Below, one piece after another: positions 23,552 through 34,069 of a stretch of DNA of 64,000 bases. A program made the translations under genes and the position numbers. The stretch covers positions 74,965,741 to 75,029,740 of the forward strand of contig CM041465.1 in NCBI GenBank assembly GCA_023213395.1, given 5' to 3'. Within the stretch, counting starts at the first letter, position 1. Every line of letters begins with the position of its first letter. The stretch comes from Cycas panzhihuaensis (lineage: Eukaryota; Cycadophyta). The notes under the pieces are model-generated. The model did no database searches. It saw only the letters and a list, made by a program, of their open reading frames with translations, and was not told where the DNA came from.

Positions 23552-23948
23552 TATTGGAGTTAATAGTCATCACTCCACTCCCATCTTCCAACCAGGGGAG
23601 CACACCTCATCTTCTTCAATTTACACATGTGGGTGCTCAACATGTGTAGGTAAGTTTATGTCAATTTAAGTTAATTTCATTTAAGTTAAGTTATAATTAT
23701 TTTATTATTATTTAAATTTTAGAAGTTGAGGAGTTTCCCTCCTCCCCCAAACTATATAATTTGAGGGGTGTATAACCTTGGTGTCTTTAGACACTGCCTT
23801 CAATATTGGACATTTGTAATACTCTCTTCTACAATATGGATTGAATATAATGACTCTCATGATTGTGCATCAATAATCTATTGATGTATTGAAGTTTTAG
23901 TTATCTCTTTTATGTTCTGGCCTATTCTCCTACATGTTATTTCCTTCA
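23552..23948 (+). mobile_element. Element Y, 5' LTR (397 bp)
   Basis: Pairs with 32292-32703. Shared blocks include GGAGTTAAT.GTCATCACTCC at the start, GAGGAGTTTCCCTCCTCCCCC in the middle (about 23730) and CTTTAGACAC near 23790. It starts TATTGG (TGTTGG in the partner) and ends TTCA, two bases before the PBS. Confidence 0.88.
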
Positions 23949-23950
23949 TC

Positions 23951-23962
23951 TGGTGTCAGAGC
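23951..23962 (+). other. Primer-binding site of element Y
   Basis: TGGTGTCAGAGC, 11 of 12 bases identical to the initiator tRNA(Met)-complementary PBS of plant LTR retrotransposons, two bases after the LTR end. Confidence 0.9.
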
Positions 23963-24299
23963 AGGTTTATGATCCATTGTTGAAGTTTGTTTTTGAAAAA
24001 GAAAAATTTATTGGCATTTTGAGGTAGATTTATTCACAAGTAAGAAATATCAGTATATTCATTTTCTACAAGTTTTTTCAACAATTTCTTATATTTTTTT
24101 TAATCAAATTTGATCATTCTTGAAGACATACTTGTGCTATAACAAAGATATTTCATATTTCTTCATATTTATACAGGTACACAGCTAAAAAATAATAAAT
24201 ATCAAGTTTTATCACTATACATAGGTTTTATCAACAAAATTTTATATATTTTTATCAAATATTTGACTATTTTCAAGCATATTTCTATCTATTTATCTA
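23963..24299 (+). other. Start of Y leader, no gene seen
   Basis: AT-rich leader between the PBS and the AGATCT repeat field. No reading frame or domain. Confidence 0.5.
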
Positions 24300-24920
24300 A
24301 TATTTTCTTAGATCTGTGAAGGAGATCAGCTGCAAGCAATATTTACTTAAAGTTTTCTTCAGATCTGCCATATATTTTTCAAATCTACACTTTTTATTAA
24401 ATATTTGACAGTTTCTTGGTTTATTTTGTTCAAATATTCAATATTTATTTCAGATATGCTTATTTTATCAAGTATTTCACCATTTTTTGCTATATTTTAT
24501 TTAGATCTACTATATATTTTTTTCAGATCTACTTATTTCAGTAATTATTTCAACTTTTTCTGGTACATTTGTTTGAGATCTGTAACATTTGATTCAGATC
24601 TGCTATATTTTACTTTAGATTTGTTACATTCTACTTCAAATTCGCTACATATATTTTTAGATCTACTTATTTTATGAATTATTTCACCATTTTTAGGTTG
24701 ATTTATTTTAGATCTGCAATAGAGCCTACAGATTTTCCATATTTACTTTAAATCTGCAATATTCATTCAAGTTTTTCTTAGATCTGCTATATATTCTTTT
24801 AAATCTATATATTTTATCATATACTTGATATTTTTTTCAAGTTATTTTTTCAGATCTGCAAGTTTTGGGTGCATATTCAATCCAATAAGCTTTCTAGAGA
24901 AGCATATACAACAGATCTCA
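24300..24920. repeat. AGATCT-rich degenerate repeat field in Y leader
   Basis: The exact hexamer AGATCT occurs eleven times in about 610 bases, beginning at 24310, 24361, 24503, 24525, 24576, 24596, 24659, 24710, 24780, 24852 and 24913. Most are followed by GC or AC and then TATATTTT, giving a loose unit CAGATCTGCTATATTTT spaced 20 to 140 bases apart. Near-copies (AGATTTG, AAATCTG, AAATTCG) lie between them. The plus-strand frame at 24405-24677 is rich in DLLY-like text only because it translates this repeat. Confidence 0.85.
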
Positions 24921-25940
24921 TCTTTGGAAGTCAACCTGCTGCAAGTCTACTACAGCTACATTACCAGGTTCTTCACATTTTTTTCAGATTTAAACATAGA
25001 TATTCCTTGGTTTCCTGATATATCTGCTTCATATACTTGAAATATTTAAGACTCAAACATACTTGCATTTTATTTATTTCATATATTTTTGTCAATATAT
25101 TTTAAAAATATTTTCTTTTATAGCACAATCTTTGCACGATTAAAATATTGAATATATACACTATTTTGTCTACGAAACATATACTATTTCTGATCTTGAA
25201 CATTGTATCACATTAGTGACTAAATCCTTATCTATTAAATCTGATACAAGATTGAGCAGCCATTGGCTCATAATCAAAGCTATTTTTTAGTGGATTAGTG
25301 CATCCATTTTCTTTTTTTTATTACAGTTTCTCTACTAGTTCCTTTATGCTTGGATCATTGAGTAGGTCTGATATTGCAAAAAAATCAAATGGATTTGTTG
25401 GAATTACTGCTCAAGAATCTATAGCCAAAATAAAATTTCACATTCCCTATTTCAAGGATGAAACATATTCTCTTGTATCAATATTGTGTATTACAATGAA
25501 AGTTATAATCAAATATCAAAAGGAACAATATTTATATACTAGTGATTCAAATTAAAATACTTTAAAATTGGAAAATATAGCTCTCTGAATGTATACTCAA
25601 TTAAGAAACACATGTATTTATTTCTCATTTTTTATAGAAATGTGAGGCTGAAATCCACCGAATCTAACATAAAGCCTTCTCGTATCAGTAATTTCTCCAG
25701 TATACTTGGGCTTCATATTTACACTCACTATACCTATAGACAGTACCTCCATGTTGAAGCTCTTTTAGTTTCTCCTCAAGAGCTAAACTTGTATTCCTCT
25801 TAAGTAAATGCCTTTCTTCCCGCTAGAAACCAACAATAGTGTCAAATAATGCTTAAAATCCATAGATCCCTCCACCCATCGATCCCAAACTCCAACTGGA
25901 TGTCTCCATCTATACTCCTATAATTAATGCAACCATTTGT
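24921..25940 (+). other. Y leader, no recognised gene
   Basis: AT-rich. Two short plus-strand frames (25298-25555 and 25612-25803) lack recognisable domains. Confidence 0.35.
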
Positions 25941-25944
25941 CTGA

Positions 25945-26431
25945 TCAATAGATAAAATAGGATCCTCCATCTACAACTTATGCATCTTGTTGGCAAGTAA
26001 AGAAGTTTTCTAGATGCTAGCATCTAAAGCAACATGATCTAATAATATTTGCACTTTATCTTTCTTGTTAGCTAAATATGACATGTTACTCCTAGCTAAA
26101 TCATCATCAATATCATGAAGAATATTATAAATATCTGTAGTTGATTCATGAAGCTCTTCTATTGATATATCCCCATCTATTAACTCCAATACAACAATAA
26201 GAATTTATTCATACATCTGTCAAACATCACTTGATGCTAATGGATGCCATCCAAGACATCTTTATTACCTTTGTCCCAATTACATACAATCTTCTTAGTG
26301 AGTCCAGAGTTACCAACCAAAGTAACAGATGCTTTACGACGCTTATTCTGAAGAATATGTTTGCATTCTAAATACGCCTTCTCAACATCATAAAAATACT
26401 TAGACTGCTGGTGGGAAGCCCTCAGCATCAT
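25945..26431 (-). pseudogene. Possible fragment of an ASCC3/DExH14-type helicase gene (N-terminal region)
   Basis: On the minus strand a 64-codon frame starts at 26431. It contains YDVEKAYLECKHILQNK, then LTKKIVCNWDKG, and after a break continues to about 25950 with VLELIDGDISIEELHES, IYNIL, and KKDKVQILLDHVALDASI before LANKMHKL. This order resembles what I recall of the N-terminus of plant DExH14/ASCC3-like Ski2-family helicases (an AYLxRKxILQ segment, then ARKIVxxW, then a VVELVDGE segment). Those proteins act in RNA quality control. The copy has stops and no helicase core follows, so it is a captured or leftover fragment. It sits antisense in the leader of an LTR element, which suggests transduplication. 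The match is from memory of the family pattern, so the identity is tentative. Confidence 0.45.
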
Positions 26432-27054
26432 GGTCAGATGACGTGAAGATAATTCCTACTTAGGTATCCCTACCCACTGCTGCTTTGCTCCACATTTCCC
26501 ATCTTTCCCTCTTATAACAGCCATCAAATCTCTTTGGTTGCTCACACAGAAATAAATCGTGCTATATGCTAACAATCCTACTAATGGCCTCTTCTAATGT
26601 TTACATATCCCCTCAGAAAAATGTGTATCTTATTTTATAATCCATTGAAGATTCTATTCACCATCCAGGACACAAGCAACCTCTGAAACTTTTAGCATTA
26701 TGAACCATAGACCTCTAAGCCTACAACTTCATGTATGTCCATCTTATGCTTAACACCACAGCTCCCAAGCTTTTATCTCAAATCCAAGAACTCTGCATGC
26801 TCAAACACAAGTCAGATTTCTGATGAGATAGGTAATTGTTTGACTCTTAATGAGATATATAGAGGCGTACCACTTTCTATTTCCAAGTTAAAATAGTTAG
26901 AGTAGTTGATCTTGAAAAATAATCAACTAGGAGGACCTATTCCTTCATCTTTATCTCAAGATCTTTAATATCAGATTTGTGGCTCAATATCCTTTGTAGT
27001 ATAATATTCATCGAATCGATCTACTTTATGTGCCCAAATTTGAACTAGATTCAA
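26432..27054. other. Y leader, mixed-complexity sequence, unassigned
   Basis: Less AT-rich than the flanks on the left and possibly also derived from a host gene (introns or upstream sequence of the helicase-like fragment), but no motif was recognised on either strand. Confidence 0.35.
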
Positions 27055-27285
27055 TCATTTCTTTGGTGGCCCTCTTCTCTTCTCACCGTGTGCAATGTAT
27101 AGGTAGTGGCCCTCTGCAAATACGTGGCATGCGTAGGTCCAACTACGTGGCTCGGCGATCAAACGACCCGGAGTAGCGGTATGGGCAAATGGTCGATAGG
27201 CGTGTGCATCATGCACGACATCTGGTAGCAGAGGCCGTATGACACGCGCGGCAACACGACAACTGTGGTAGTGTAACAATAGTAT
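27055..27285. other. Short GC-rich island
   Basis: About 230 bases with many CG dinucleotides (CACGCGCGGCAACACGAC, CGACCCGGAG), in sharp contrast to its AT-rich surroundings. A minus-strand frame of 74 codons (27055-27279) shows no recognised domain. Where CG is otherwise depleted by deamination, this marks a recent arrival or an unmethylated segment. Confidence 0.6.
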
Positions 27286-28800
27286 AACTGTTAAGATTTT
27301 AATTTTTAATTTTATTTTTTATAAAGTTTGGAAAAAATTAATTATATTAAATAATATTTTGATTCTGCATTTAAAATCCTAGCCTTTTTGTTCTCTTAGC
27401 CCTCAATCACATGAGCTTCTCACGTGATCGTTAGGTATCACTAAAGGCGCCAGCAACTTTATAACATTTTTTTCTTTTTACTTTCTTTAATTTTTTTCAT
27501 TTTACATAGGGTAATTGGTAAATTTTTGCCATAAGTTCTCACTAGATCATCAGTTTCTGATGAAACTAGTTTCATTATGTCCAAAATTTTCTATAAACCG
27601 ATTTTGACTAGTCATATAATCTATTTGGACCTGATTTAACCCTGTTTTAGTTAGTTTAAAGTCAATCATCAAATTTTGAGCATTTTTAAACTTTTTTATA
27701 AAATCACTTTTTCATTAGATTATATTTTATTACCGGGTGATTATTTTCTACCTGGATCTATTCTACAGTAATCTACTTTAAAAAAAAATTATTACTAACT
27801 ATTTATTTTATTTTTTAAGATTTATTTTTATCATTATTTTAATCGTCTAAAGTGATATTTTAGTATTTTTTAGCATTTTTTAAAACATATTCACATAAAG
27901 GTGCTTGTTGCCATTTCTGTTATACTTTTTTGTTTTGTATCAATTGATTTGTCGGTTTCATTGGGAAGCTGACTCATTCCTCTTCGAATTGATATAGTCT
28001 TTTATATGTTTTAAGATGTTTTTATTAATTTTCAAAAGCATTAAAGTAGAGGTACTTAATAGCCTTTAACCTACCATAATTACACATTTCTCATATATTA
28101 TTTCTCAAAATTTTCAATTAAAAGTATATTGATTAGTCTTCAAAATGATATTTGATCATTTTACATCATTCTATAAGTATTTTATTAGCATTTTTATGCT
28201 ATTTGGAGCTACCTGCTCCTGTTAAGCCTAAAAAAGAGGTCTATAACTTTGGATCATCAAATATTGACTTATAGGAACCCACTTTCAAAACGGTTAGTTC
28301 CATTGGATACATATTTTATTAATCTTCATTTTGGTATAGTTTCATATTATTCTAACACTATTTAGCATAGCTTTGAAGCTACCAAACTTGAGGTTATCCT
28401 CTCAACCTTTCTTTTAAGGAGTACAATACTTTTTTGTTCAAAAATTTCTTCATATTTTTTATATTTCAAAGTGAAATTACTCATATATATTTTAGATTCA
28501 ACATTATATATTATTATCAAGGTAAAAGATTTATTGCATTGAAAGGTTATATTTATTCATTTGAAGAAAATCAAAAGGATAAGGTCTTATTTCATATTTG
28601 TATAGCTAAAAGAATATTGGTATATGATTTCAAAGTTGCTTATATATTCATTATTTCCTTATTACATTTAGTTGATTTATTTTTTAAAGGGCATTAGATC
28701 TCTTTTCAAAAGTTTATTTGAAATCATATATGTTAATTGGTTTATTGACTTTTTAACTTGGTAAAAGCATACCTTATATGTACTAAATTTTTTTAGTAAA
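27286..28800 (+). other. Y leader up to gag, no gene seen
   Basis: AT-rich. The last part (about 28430-28800) is repeated in diverged form at 31287-31492 after the N gap. The frame 28434-28697 belongs to this repeated leader and shows no domain. Confidence 0.45.
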
Positions 28801-29121
28801 ATGACATTCAATCTTAATTAAGTGAAATTTCCTATTTTCAATGGCCATAATTTTTTACTATGGCACAAGACTATGCAAAATTATTTCATTATACATGATC
28901 TTTGGAAATATTTATAACATGAATGTGGTCTTAGTATTAAAGAAAATTTTAGAAAGGATAATGAAGTCTTACAACTATTATTTTGTACTATAAATGATGA
29001 TGTTTTTTCTAGAGTTTCTGAATTAACAACTTCCAAATCCGTTTGGGATATTTTAATTTCTACTTATAGGGAAGATACCCTCAATGTATTTGATGTTGAT
29101 TTTGTTGAGCATGTGAGATAG
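28801..29121 (+). pseudogene. Element Y gag, copy 1 (copia-type capsid)
   Basis: From ATG 28801 the frame runs to TAG at 29119-29121 with stops at codons 7 and 38. It shows the copia capsid N-terminal pattern: FPIFNGHNFLLWHKTMQNYF (FxGxNYxxWxxxM), then DLWKYL, then a DNEVLQLLFCTI and SVWDILISTY segment matching the xAKEAWDxLxxxY region. The capsid would assemble particles. The end is abrupt, and a gypsy pol fragment begins within about 30 bases. A second copy lies at 31493-31830. Confidence 0.75.
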
Positions 29122-29149
29122 AGAACTAGGCATAACACCCATTAATGTT

Positions 29150-30786
29150 TAGCCTCATATGCATCCACATCATTATAATATAATCATTGAGAAATTGATA
29201 TATACTTTACTAGAGTAAGGCACAATTGTTCCAAGCTAAAGTCATTTTACTACTCTAATTCTATTAGTGCTAAAAAAGGATGAATCCTATAATATGTGTC
29301 TAGATTATAGGCCACTAAGCATGGTAATAATAAAAATTGTTACCCAATATTATGGGTTGATGATCTCTTCTATGAATTATATTGGACATTGTTTTTCACT
29401 AAAATTGATTCAAGATTAGGATATTATCATATTTAAATATAAGCTTAGGATATGGCAAAAATAATGTTATGGACCCATGAAGGGAATTATAAGTTTAAAT
29501 TTATACGTTTTGGATTAATAAATACACCAACCACATTCCAAGAAACTATGAACAAGGTACTCCATCTATGTTTTTGTAAGTTTACATGAGTATTCTTTGA
29601 TGATATTTTAATTTATAGTAATACTTGGGAGGAGCACCTATAACATATTAGGCATATACTATAAACACTTCAAGATAATGTTTTAATTTAGAAATGTGAG
29701 GAAATGTACTTTTAGTAAATAATAATTGGAATACTTGGGCTATATCGTATTAAAGAAAGGAGTTAAGATAGATCCTAAGAAAGTATAGGCAATGCTTCAT
29801 TGGCCCACACTGACCAACATCACTAAGGTTAAGGGATATTTGGGTATGACAATGATCTACTAATATTTCATCATCTATATTGCAACACTCTTATCTGACT
29901 TGACCAAGAAGGATATTTTTAGATGTGATGAGAAAGTATATAAGGCATTCAACTAACTTAAGGAGCTCGTAACATCATTGCTAATACTCACAACTTCAAA
30001 ATTTGAGAAGCTATTTATATTGGAATGTGATGCCTTAGTTGAAGGGTTAGGGACCATGTTAATGTAGGATAATCATCCTATTTCTTTTGAGAGTTGAAGG
30101 CTCAAAGCAAAGGAAAATCTTATCCTTATTTATGACAAGGAGATGCTAGCCATATCATATGCTATCACAAAGTGGCAATAATATCTAGTAGGTAACACGT
30201 TTCTAGTGAAAACATATCATTCTAGTTTTAAATACTTCTTAATTCAATTAAATCTATCATAAGAATAATAAAAATAGGTAAGCTCGCTTCAAGCCTACTT
30301 AGGAGATAGTTTATAAAAAGAGAAAAGAAAATATAGTTATAGATGACCTATTAAGAAAGGACAAGGTTACATCACTACTTACCATATTTATAGAAACACT
30401 TATATAAATTTAAGAAATATAAAAGGAATACACAAGTGATGTACATACCAAGAAAATCATCTAGTGGCTATAAAATGATTCTAATGCAGACAAGAAATTT
30501 AATTGAAGAATAATACTTTATGGTTAAAAATTAGATATACCCTTTATTCCACAATTTAGCATTCATGGAAATGATATTATAAGGCAATGCAATGCGATAC
30601 CATTAGTTGATCATGTTAAAATGGACAAAATATACTGTAGTGTTAAAAAATCATTCTTTTGAATGCTGAAAACAATGTCAACTAGTAGTGTTAAATGCGC
30701 TCATATTTAAAAGAAACAAAAGTAAGAATAGAAGATTTCGTTGTGCTTCTTTATAACCATTGGCATATTCCACAAAGAAAGATGGT
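29150..30786 (+). pseudogene. Ty3-gypsy pol fragment (RT, RNase H, start of integrase) inside Y
   Basis: In order: IEKLIYTLLE and the VLKKDESYNMCLDYRPL segment (29180-29310); the palm KIDSRLGYYHI and a YKFKFIRFGLINTPTTFQ segment (29400-29545); the catalytic FFDDILIYS (about 29590) with both Asp intact; the TLTKKGxFxW-like RNase H entry; LECDALVEGLG near 30020 and YDKEMLAISYAITKWQ near 30130 for RNase H; and the HHCC start of integrase near 30560-30780 before the gap. This is a chromovirus-like pol and does not belong with the copia-type gag before it, so it is an insertion or rearrangement. Many stops. Confidence 0.85.
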
Positions 30787-31286
30787 NNNNNNNNNNNNNN
30801 NNNNNNNNNNNNNNNNNNNNNNNNNNNNNNNNNNNNNNNNNNNNNNNNNNNNNNNNNNNNNNNNNNNNNNNNNNNNNNNNNNNNNNNNNNNNNNNNNNNN
30901 NNNNNNNNNNNNNNNNNNNNNNNNNNNNNNNNNNNNNNNNNNNNNNNNNNNNNNNNNNNNNNNNNNNNNNNNNNNNNNNNNNNNNNNNNNNNNNNNNNNN
31001 NNNNNNNNNNNNNNNNNNNNNNNNNNNNNNNNNNNNNNNNNNNNNNNNNNNNNNNNNNNNNNNNNNNNNNNNNNNNNNNNNNNNNNNNNNNNNNNNNNNN
31101 NNNNNNNNNNNNNNNNNNNNNNNNNNNNNNNNNNNNNNNNNNNNNNNNNNNNNNNNNNNNNNNNNNNNNNNNNNNNNNNNNNNNNNNNNNNNNNNNNNNN
31201 NNNNNNNNNNNNNNNNNNNNNNNNNNNNNNNNNNNNNNNNNNNNNNNNNNNNNNNNNNNNNNNNNNNNNNNNNNNNNNNNNNNNNN
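30787..31286. other. Assembly gap (500 N)
   Basis: Exactly 500 N. The round length suggests a placeholder of unknown true size. It lies between gypsy integrase sequence and the second copy of the Y leader/gag, so the missing DNA could include the rest of the gypsy element. Reading frames reported across it are artefacts. Confidence 0.99.
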
Positions 31287-31830
31287 TTTTTATTGAGAGT
31301 TTTAGTATTTGTTATATTTCAAAGTGTAGAAGATACTTTCATATATATTTCACCATTATATTATTATCGAGACAAAAAGAAAGTATGTGACTCTTTTGAT
31401 TTGAGGCATCGTATAAGTTTAGTCATTTATTGAGCTTTTTTTAATTTTGATAAAAGTATACTTCACTTTTATATACTAAAAATTTATGTAAAATGGCATT
31501 TGACTATGTCCCAGTACTAATTTCTACATTTTGATGGTACATGCTTTTCACTGGCGTAATGTGGACCGCATAAAATTATTTTATTACCGCATGATCTAAT
31601 GGAGTATTTACTGACGTAGTTATGATGTTAGTATTAAGGAAAATATTAGAAAGGATAATGAAGCATTAGGATTATTACATTTTTTGCCATATGAATAGCG
31701 ATTTTTTGAAAGGTTTTGTGAATTAATGACCTTTAAATCTATTTGGGATATTTTGGTTTCCACTTATAAGGGAGATACACTCGATTGTATTGATGATAAT
31801 AACAGATTTTATTGGCGTATGGGGAGCGAG
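31287..31830 (+). pseudogene. Element Y leader end and gag, copy 2
   Basis: 31287-31490 repeats the text of 28440-28800 in diverged form (TTATATTTCAAAGTG, then ATTATTATC.AG). From ATG 31493 it repeats gag copy 1: AGAAAGGATAATGAAG, TTTGGGATATTTT and CACTTATA(A/G)GG match in order. The frame is broken by substitutions and at least one frameshift. No pol follows; the sequence passes to the 3' end of Y within about 450 bases. Confidence 0.72.
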
Positions 31831-32280
31831 TGATAGAAACCCAGTGGATCGTAATGATAAAACTGATGAAGATTGAGATCAAAATGTAGAGGACCACACT
31901 TTGCTTACCGCAGTTTGATCCTCCGTTTGAGGAGAATGAAAATTAATCTTTATGACATGATGGAGAATGAATCGCTATGATATGACAAAGAATGAACATG
32001 AGTGATATGGCAGATTGTTCATAGCATAAAGACTGAAAGACAAAGTTCAAAGTTGAGCCTTGCCCAATGTTCTACAGTTAACAAAAGTCAAAATTATAGC
32101 TATTCATCTACATTTGAATCATGTTTCATCTATTTACAGTTTTTTTGCATCACTCCTTAGTAAAGAGATATATTTTATAAAAAGGTTAAAGTGAGTTGAT
32201 AGAGATTAGAATTTCAAAGTTTTTTTCAAATACAAGTTCCATAAGTTCAAGAAAAAGATACAAGTGTTCGTTATGACATT
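31831..32280 (+). other. Y 3' internal region without pol
   Basis: Between gag copy 2 and the polypurine tract there is only about 450 bases of AT-rich DNA and no protease, integrase or RT motif. Y is therefore a gag-only, non-autonomous LTR element at this end. Confidence 0.55.
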
Positions 32281-32290
32281 AAGGGGGAGA
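32281..32290 (+). other. Polypurine tract of element Y
   Basis: AAGGGGGAGA, one base before the TG that starts the 3' LTR at 32292. The plus-strand cDNA primer site. Confidence 0.85.
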
Positions 32291-32291
32291 A

Positions 32292-32703
32292 TGTTGGAGT
32301 TAATTGTCATCACTCCTACCTTTCCAACTAGGATTATACACCTCATCAACCTTAATTTAGACATGTGATGTTTAACATGTTGAGGTAAGTTAAGGTAAAT
32401 TTAACTTTGATTTAAGTTAGTTTCATTTGAGTTAAGTTAACTTTATTTTATTATTATTTTGAATTCAAGGGTTGAGGAGTTTCCCTCCTCCCCCAAATTA
32501 TAAATATTGAGGGGTGTGCAACCCTAGCGCCTTTAGACACCACACTCATTTGGAAAATTTATAATACTCACTTCTCACAATATGGCTTAAATATAATGCT
32601 TTCATGGTTTATGCTACATTGCTACATTGATGTATTGCAATATTGATCTATATGATTCTACTCTATATTCTACCCTGTTCTTCTATAAATTATTTTTCCT
32701 ACA
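32292..32703 (+). mobile_element. Element Y, 3' LTR (412 bp)
   Basis: Starts TGTTGGAGTTAATTGTC and ends TTCCTACA, pairing with 23552-23948. The central GAGGAGTTTCCCTCCTCCCCC block is identical in both. The five bases outside the two LTRs (CCTAC left, AATAT right) do not match. That fits rearrangement between the ends, or two different insertions joined through the gap. Confidence 0.88.
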
Positions 32704-33560
32704 AATATATTGATGAAGTTTAATGACATACCACAATGGTTCAAAATTAAGATGGGTGTTTTTCATAGGGTACCTTCACATGAAGTGGATTTGGATAATA
32801 TGTGAAAGAGGCAACTAATAAGGATAATTTAGTTTAGAGGTCAGGAGAGGAAGATTTTTGAGGAGACTCATCATTAGGTTTATGTTCATTTTTAATATCA
32901 AAGTCTTCTTCTATTGTTGGGTCAATAATGAAAACCATATGCTTTGATTTACATGATCTCCTATGACTAGGGTCTATTTTTAAGCACTTAACATATAGGC
33001 CAACTTTAAATGCCTATCCATTTTTATTCATGACACATATACCATTCCTATAGGAGGTTTCATCACTAAACATTATGCCTCATTTGATTTGCTACATTGA
33101 TACTATTAGTTTAAAGGATTGAGATGTTGGTACCATATGGAATCTTACATGGAAGTAGTTGAGTGTTCTATAACAAACTCAACATTAATTACTTTTGCTA
33201 TCAAAATAACATCTTTTTAAGCTATGGGGTAGTGACCTTTAGGTGCATTTGAATGCACTCCTTAAGTCTAGAAATATATATATTAATAAAGTTTTTCAAT
33301 CAGTGGTCAAGAAACTCGATTCTATAATGCTTGAAATTTATTCATATATGCTTTAACTAATGTTATCTATTTCAACCAAATGAGTTGGGTAAAGAAAGAG
33401 TGGTTTTACATATCATCATATTTCTTAAAAAATTCTTATAAAATATGTCCCATGTTTAATTTATGAATTCTCACACTACCACCAATAGACTAATAGTGTG
33501 ATTTTCCATTTAGATAGATTGAGGAAAACGTTAATTGCTTTCTTATGAATATAGGATTTA
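32704..33560. other. Unassigned sequence left of the minus-strand copia
   Basis: AT-rich with moderate complexity. No domain recognised on either strand. With the copia element removed it would be continuous with the sequence at 47185. Confidence 0.35.
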
Positions 33561-33565
33561 AAGAT
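33561..33565. other. Target-site duplication, left (AAGAT)
   Basis: AAGAT directly outside the left LTR, identical to 47180-47184 outside the right LTR. A perfect 5-bp duplication, the size made by copia integrases. Confidence 0.9.
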
Positions 33566-34056
33566 TATTTGGAGAGAGGGGTTTTCTATTTATATATATT
33601 ACAGTAGTTTAAATCATAATAAGGAAATTAATATAAATAAATAATAGTTTGTATTTTATATAATCATAAACACAACAATCATATAAATTGAGATATAGAT
33701 TGGGATTGGAAAAACCCTAATAGGGATTAAAAAACCACCTCAAAAATAGATAAATTTATTAATAAATAAGTAAATTATATGTTATAGACACAAGATAATC
33801 TCATCCTCTCTAAAGTTGAGAATGTGAACAACAAAGTAGTTGACCAACATCATAGCCTCGACCACCTATATAGTTTAGACTAATATTTTTACCATTGTCA
33901 CCATTAGGACCATCTCTCTAGAATTTAAGGAGATATAAATAGATGGAGAGGTTCATTAAAAAGATAACTACTCTTTTTTAATGAACCTTACAATAATAGG
34001 ATTATTTAATAAAGTAACTTTAAAATATAACATTAAACATTATTAATATTCTAACA
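33566..34056 (-). mobile_element. Minus-strand copia, 3' LTR (491 bp)
   Basis: Pairs with 46678-47179. Shared text includes TTTGGAGAGAGGG at the left edge, AACCACCTCAAAAATAGATA, GGACCATCTCTCTA and TATTAATATTCTAACA at the right edge. The minus-strand start is TGTTAGAATATT, preceded by the polypurine tract. Confidence 0.93.
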
Positions 34057-34057
34057 T

Positions 34058-34067
34058 CCCCCTTTAA
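34058..34067 (-). other. Polypurine tract of the minus-strand copia
   Basis: Minus strand: TTAAAGGGGG, then one base before the TG of the 3' LTR. Correct position and composition. Confidence 0.85.
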
Positions 34068-34069
34068 TA

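Noticed and set aside
23951-23962. Possible tRNA gene signal at the TGGTGTCAGAGC sites
   Set aside because: Only 12 bases complementary to the tRNA 3' end occur beside LTRs; there is no tRNA body. They are primer-binding sites.
24300-24920. CRISPR-like array of AGATCTG repeats
   Set aside because: Repeats are short and degenerate with irregular spacers of 20 to 140 bases inside a plant retroelement; no array structure and no cas genes.
28434-28697. 87-codon plus-strand frame
   Set aside because: It belongs to the Y leader, is not preserved in the diverged second copy after the gap, and has no domain.
30695-31433. Long plus-strand frames of 178-231 codons
   Set aside because: They exist only because the 500 N gap contains no stop codons.
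23547-32708. Target-site duplication for element Y
   Set aside because: CCTAC (left) and AATAT (right) do not match, and shifting the ends by a few bases does not help.
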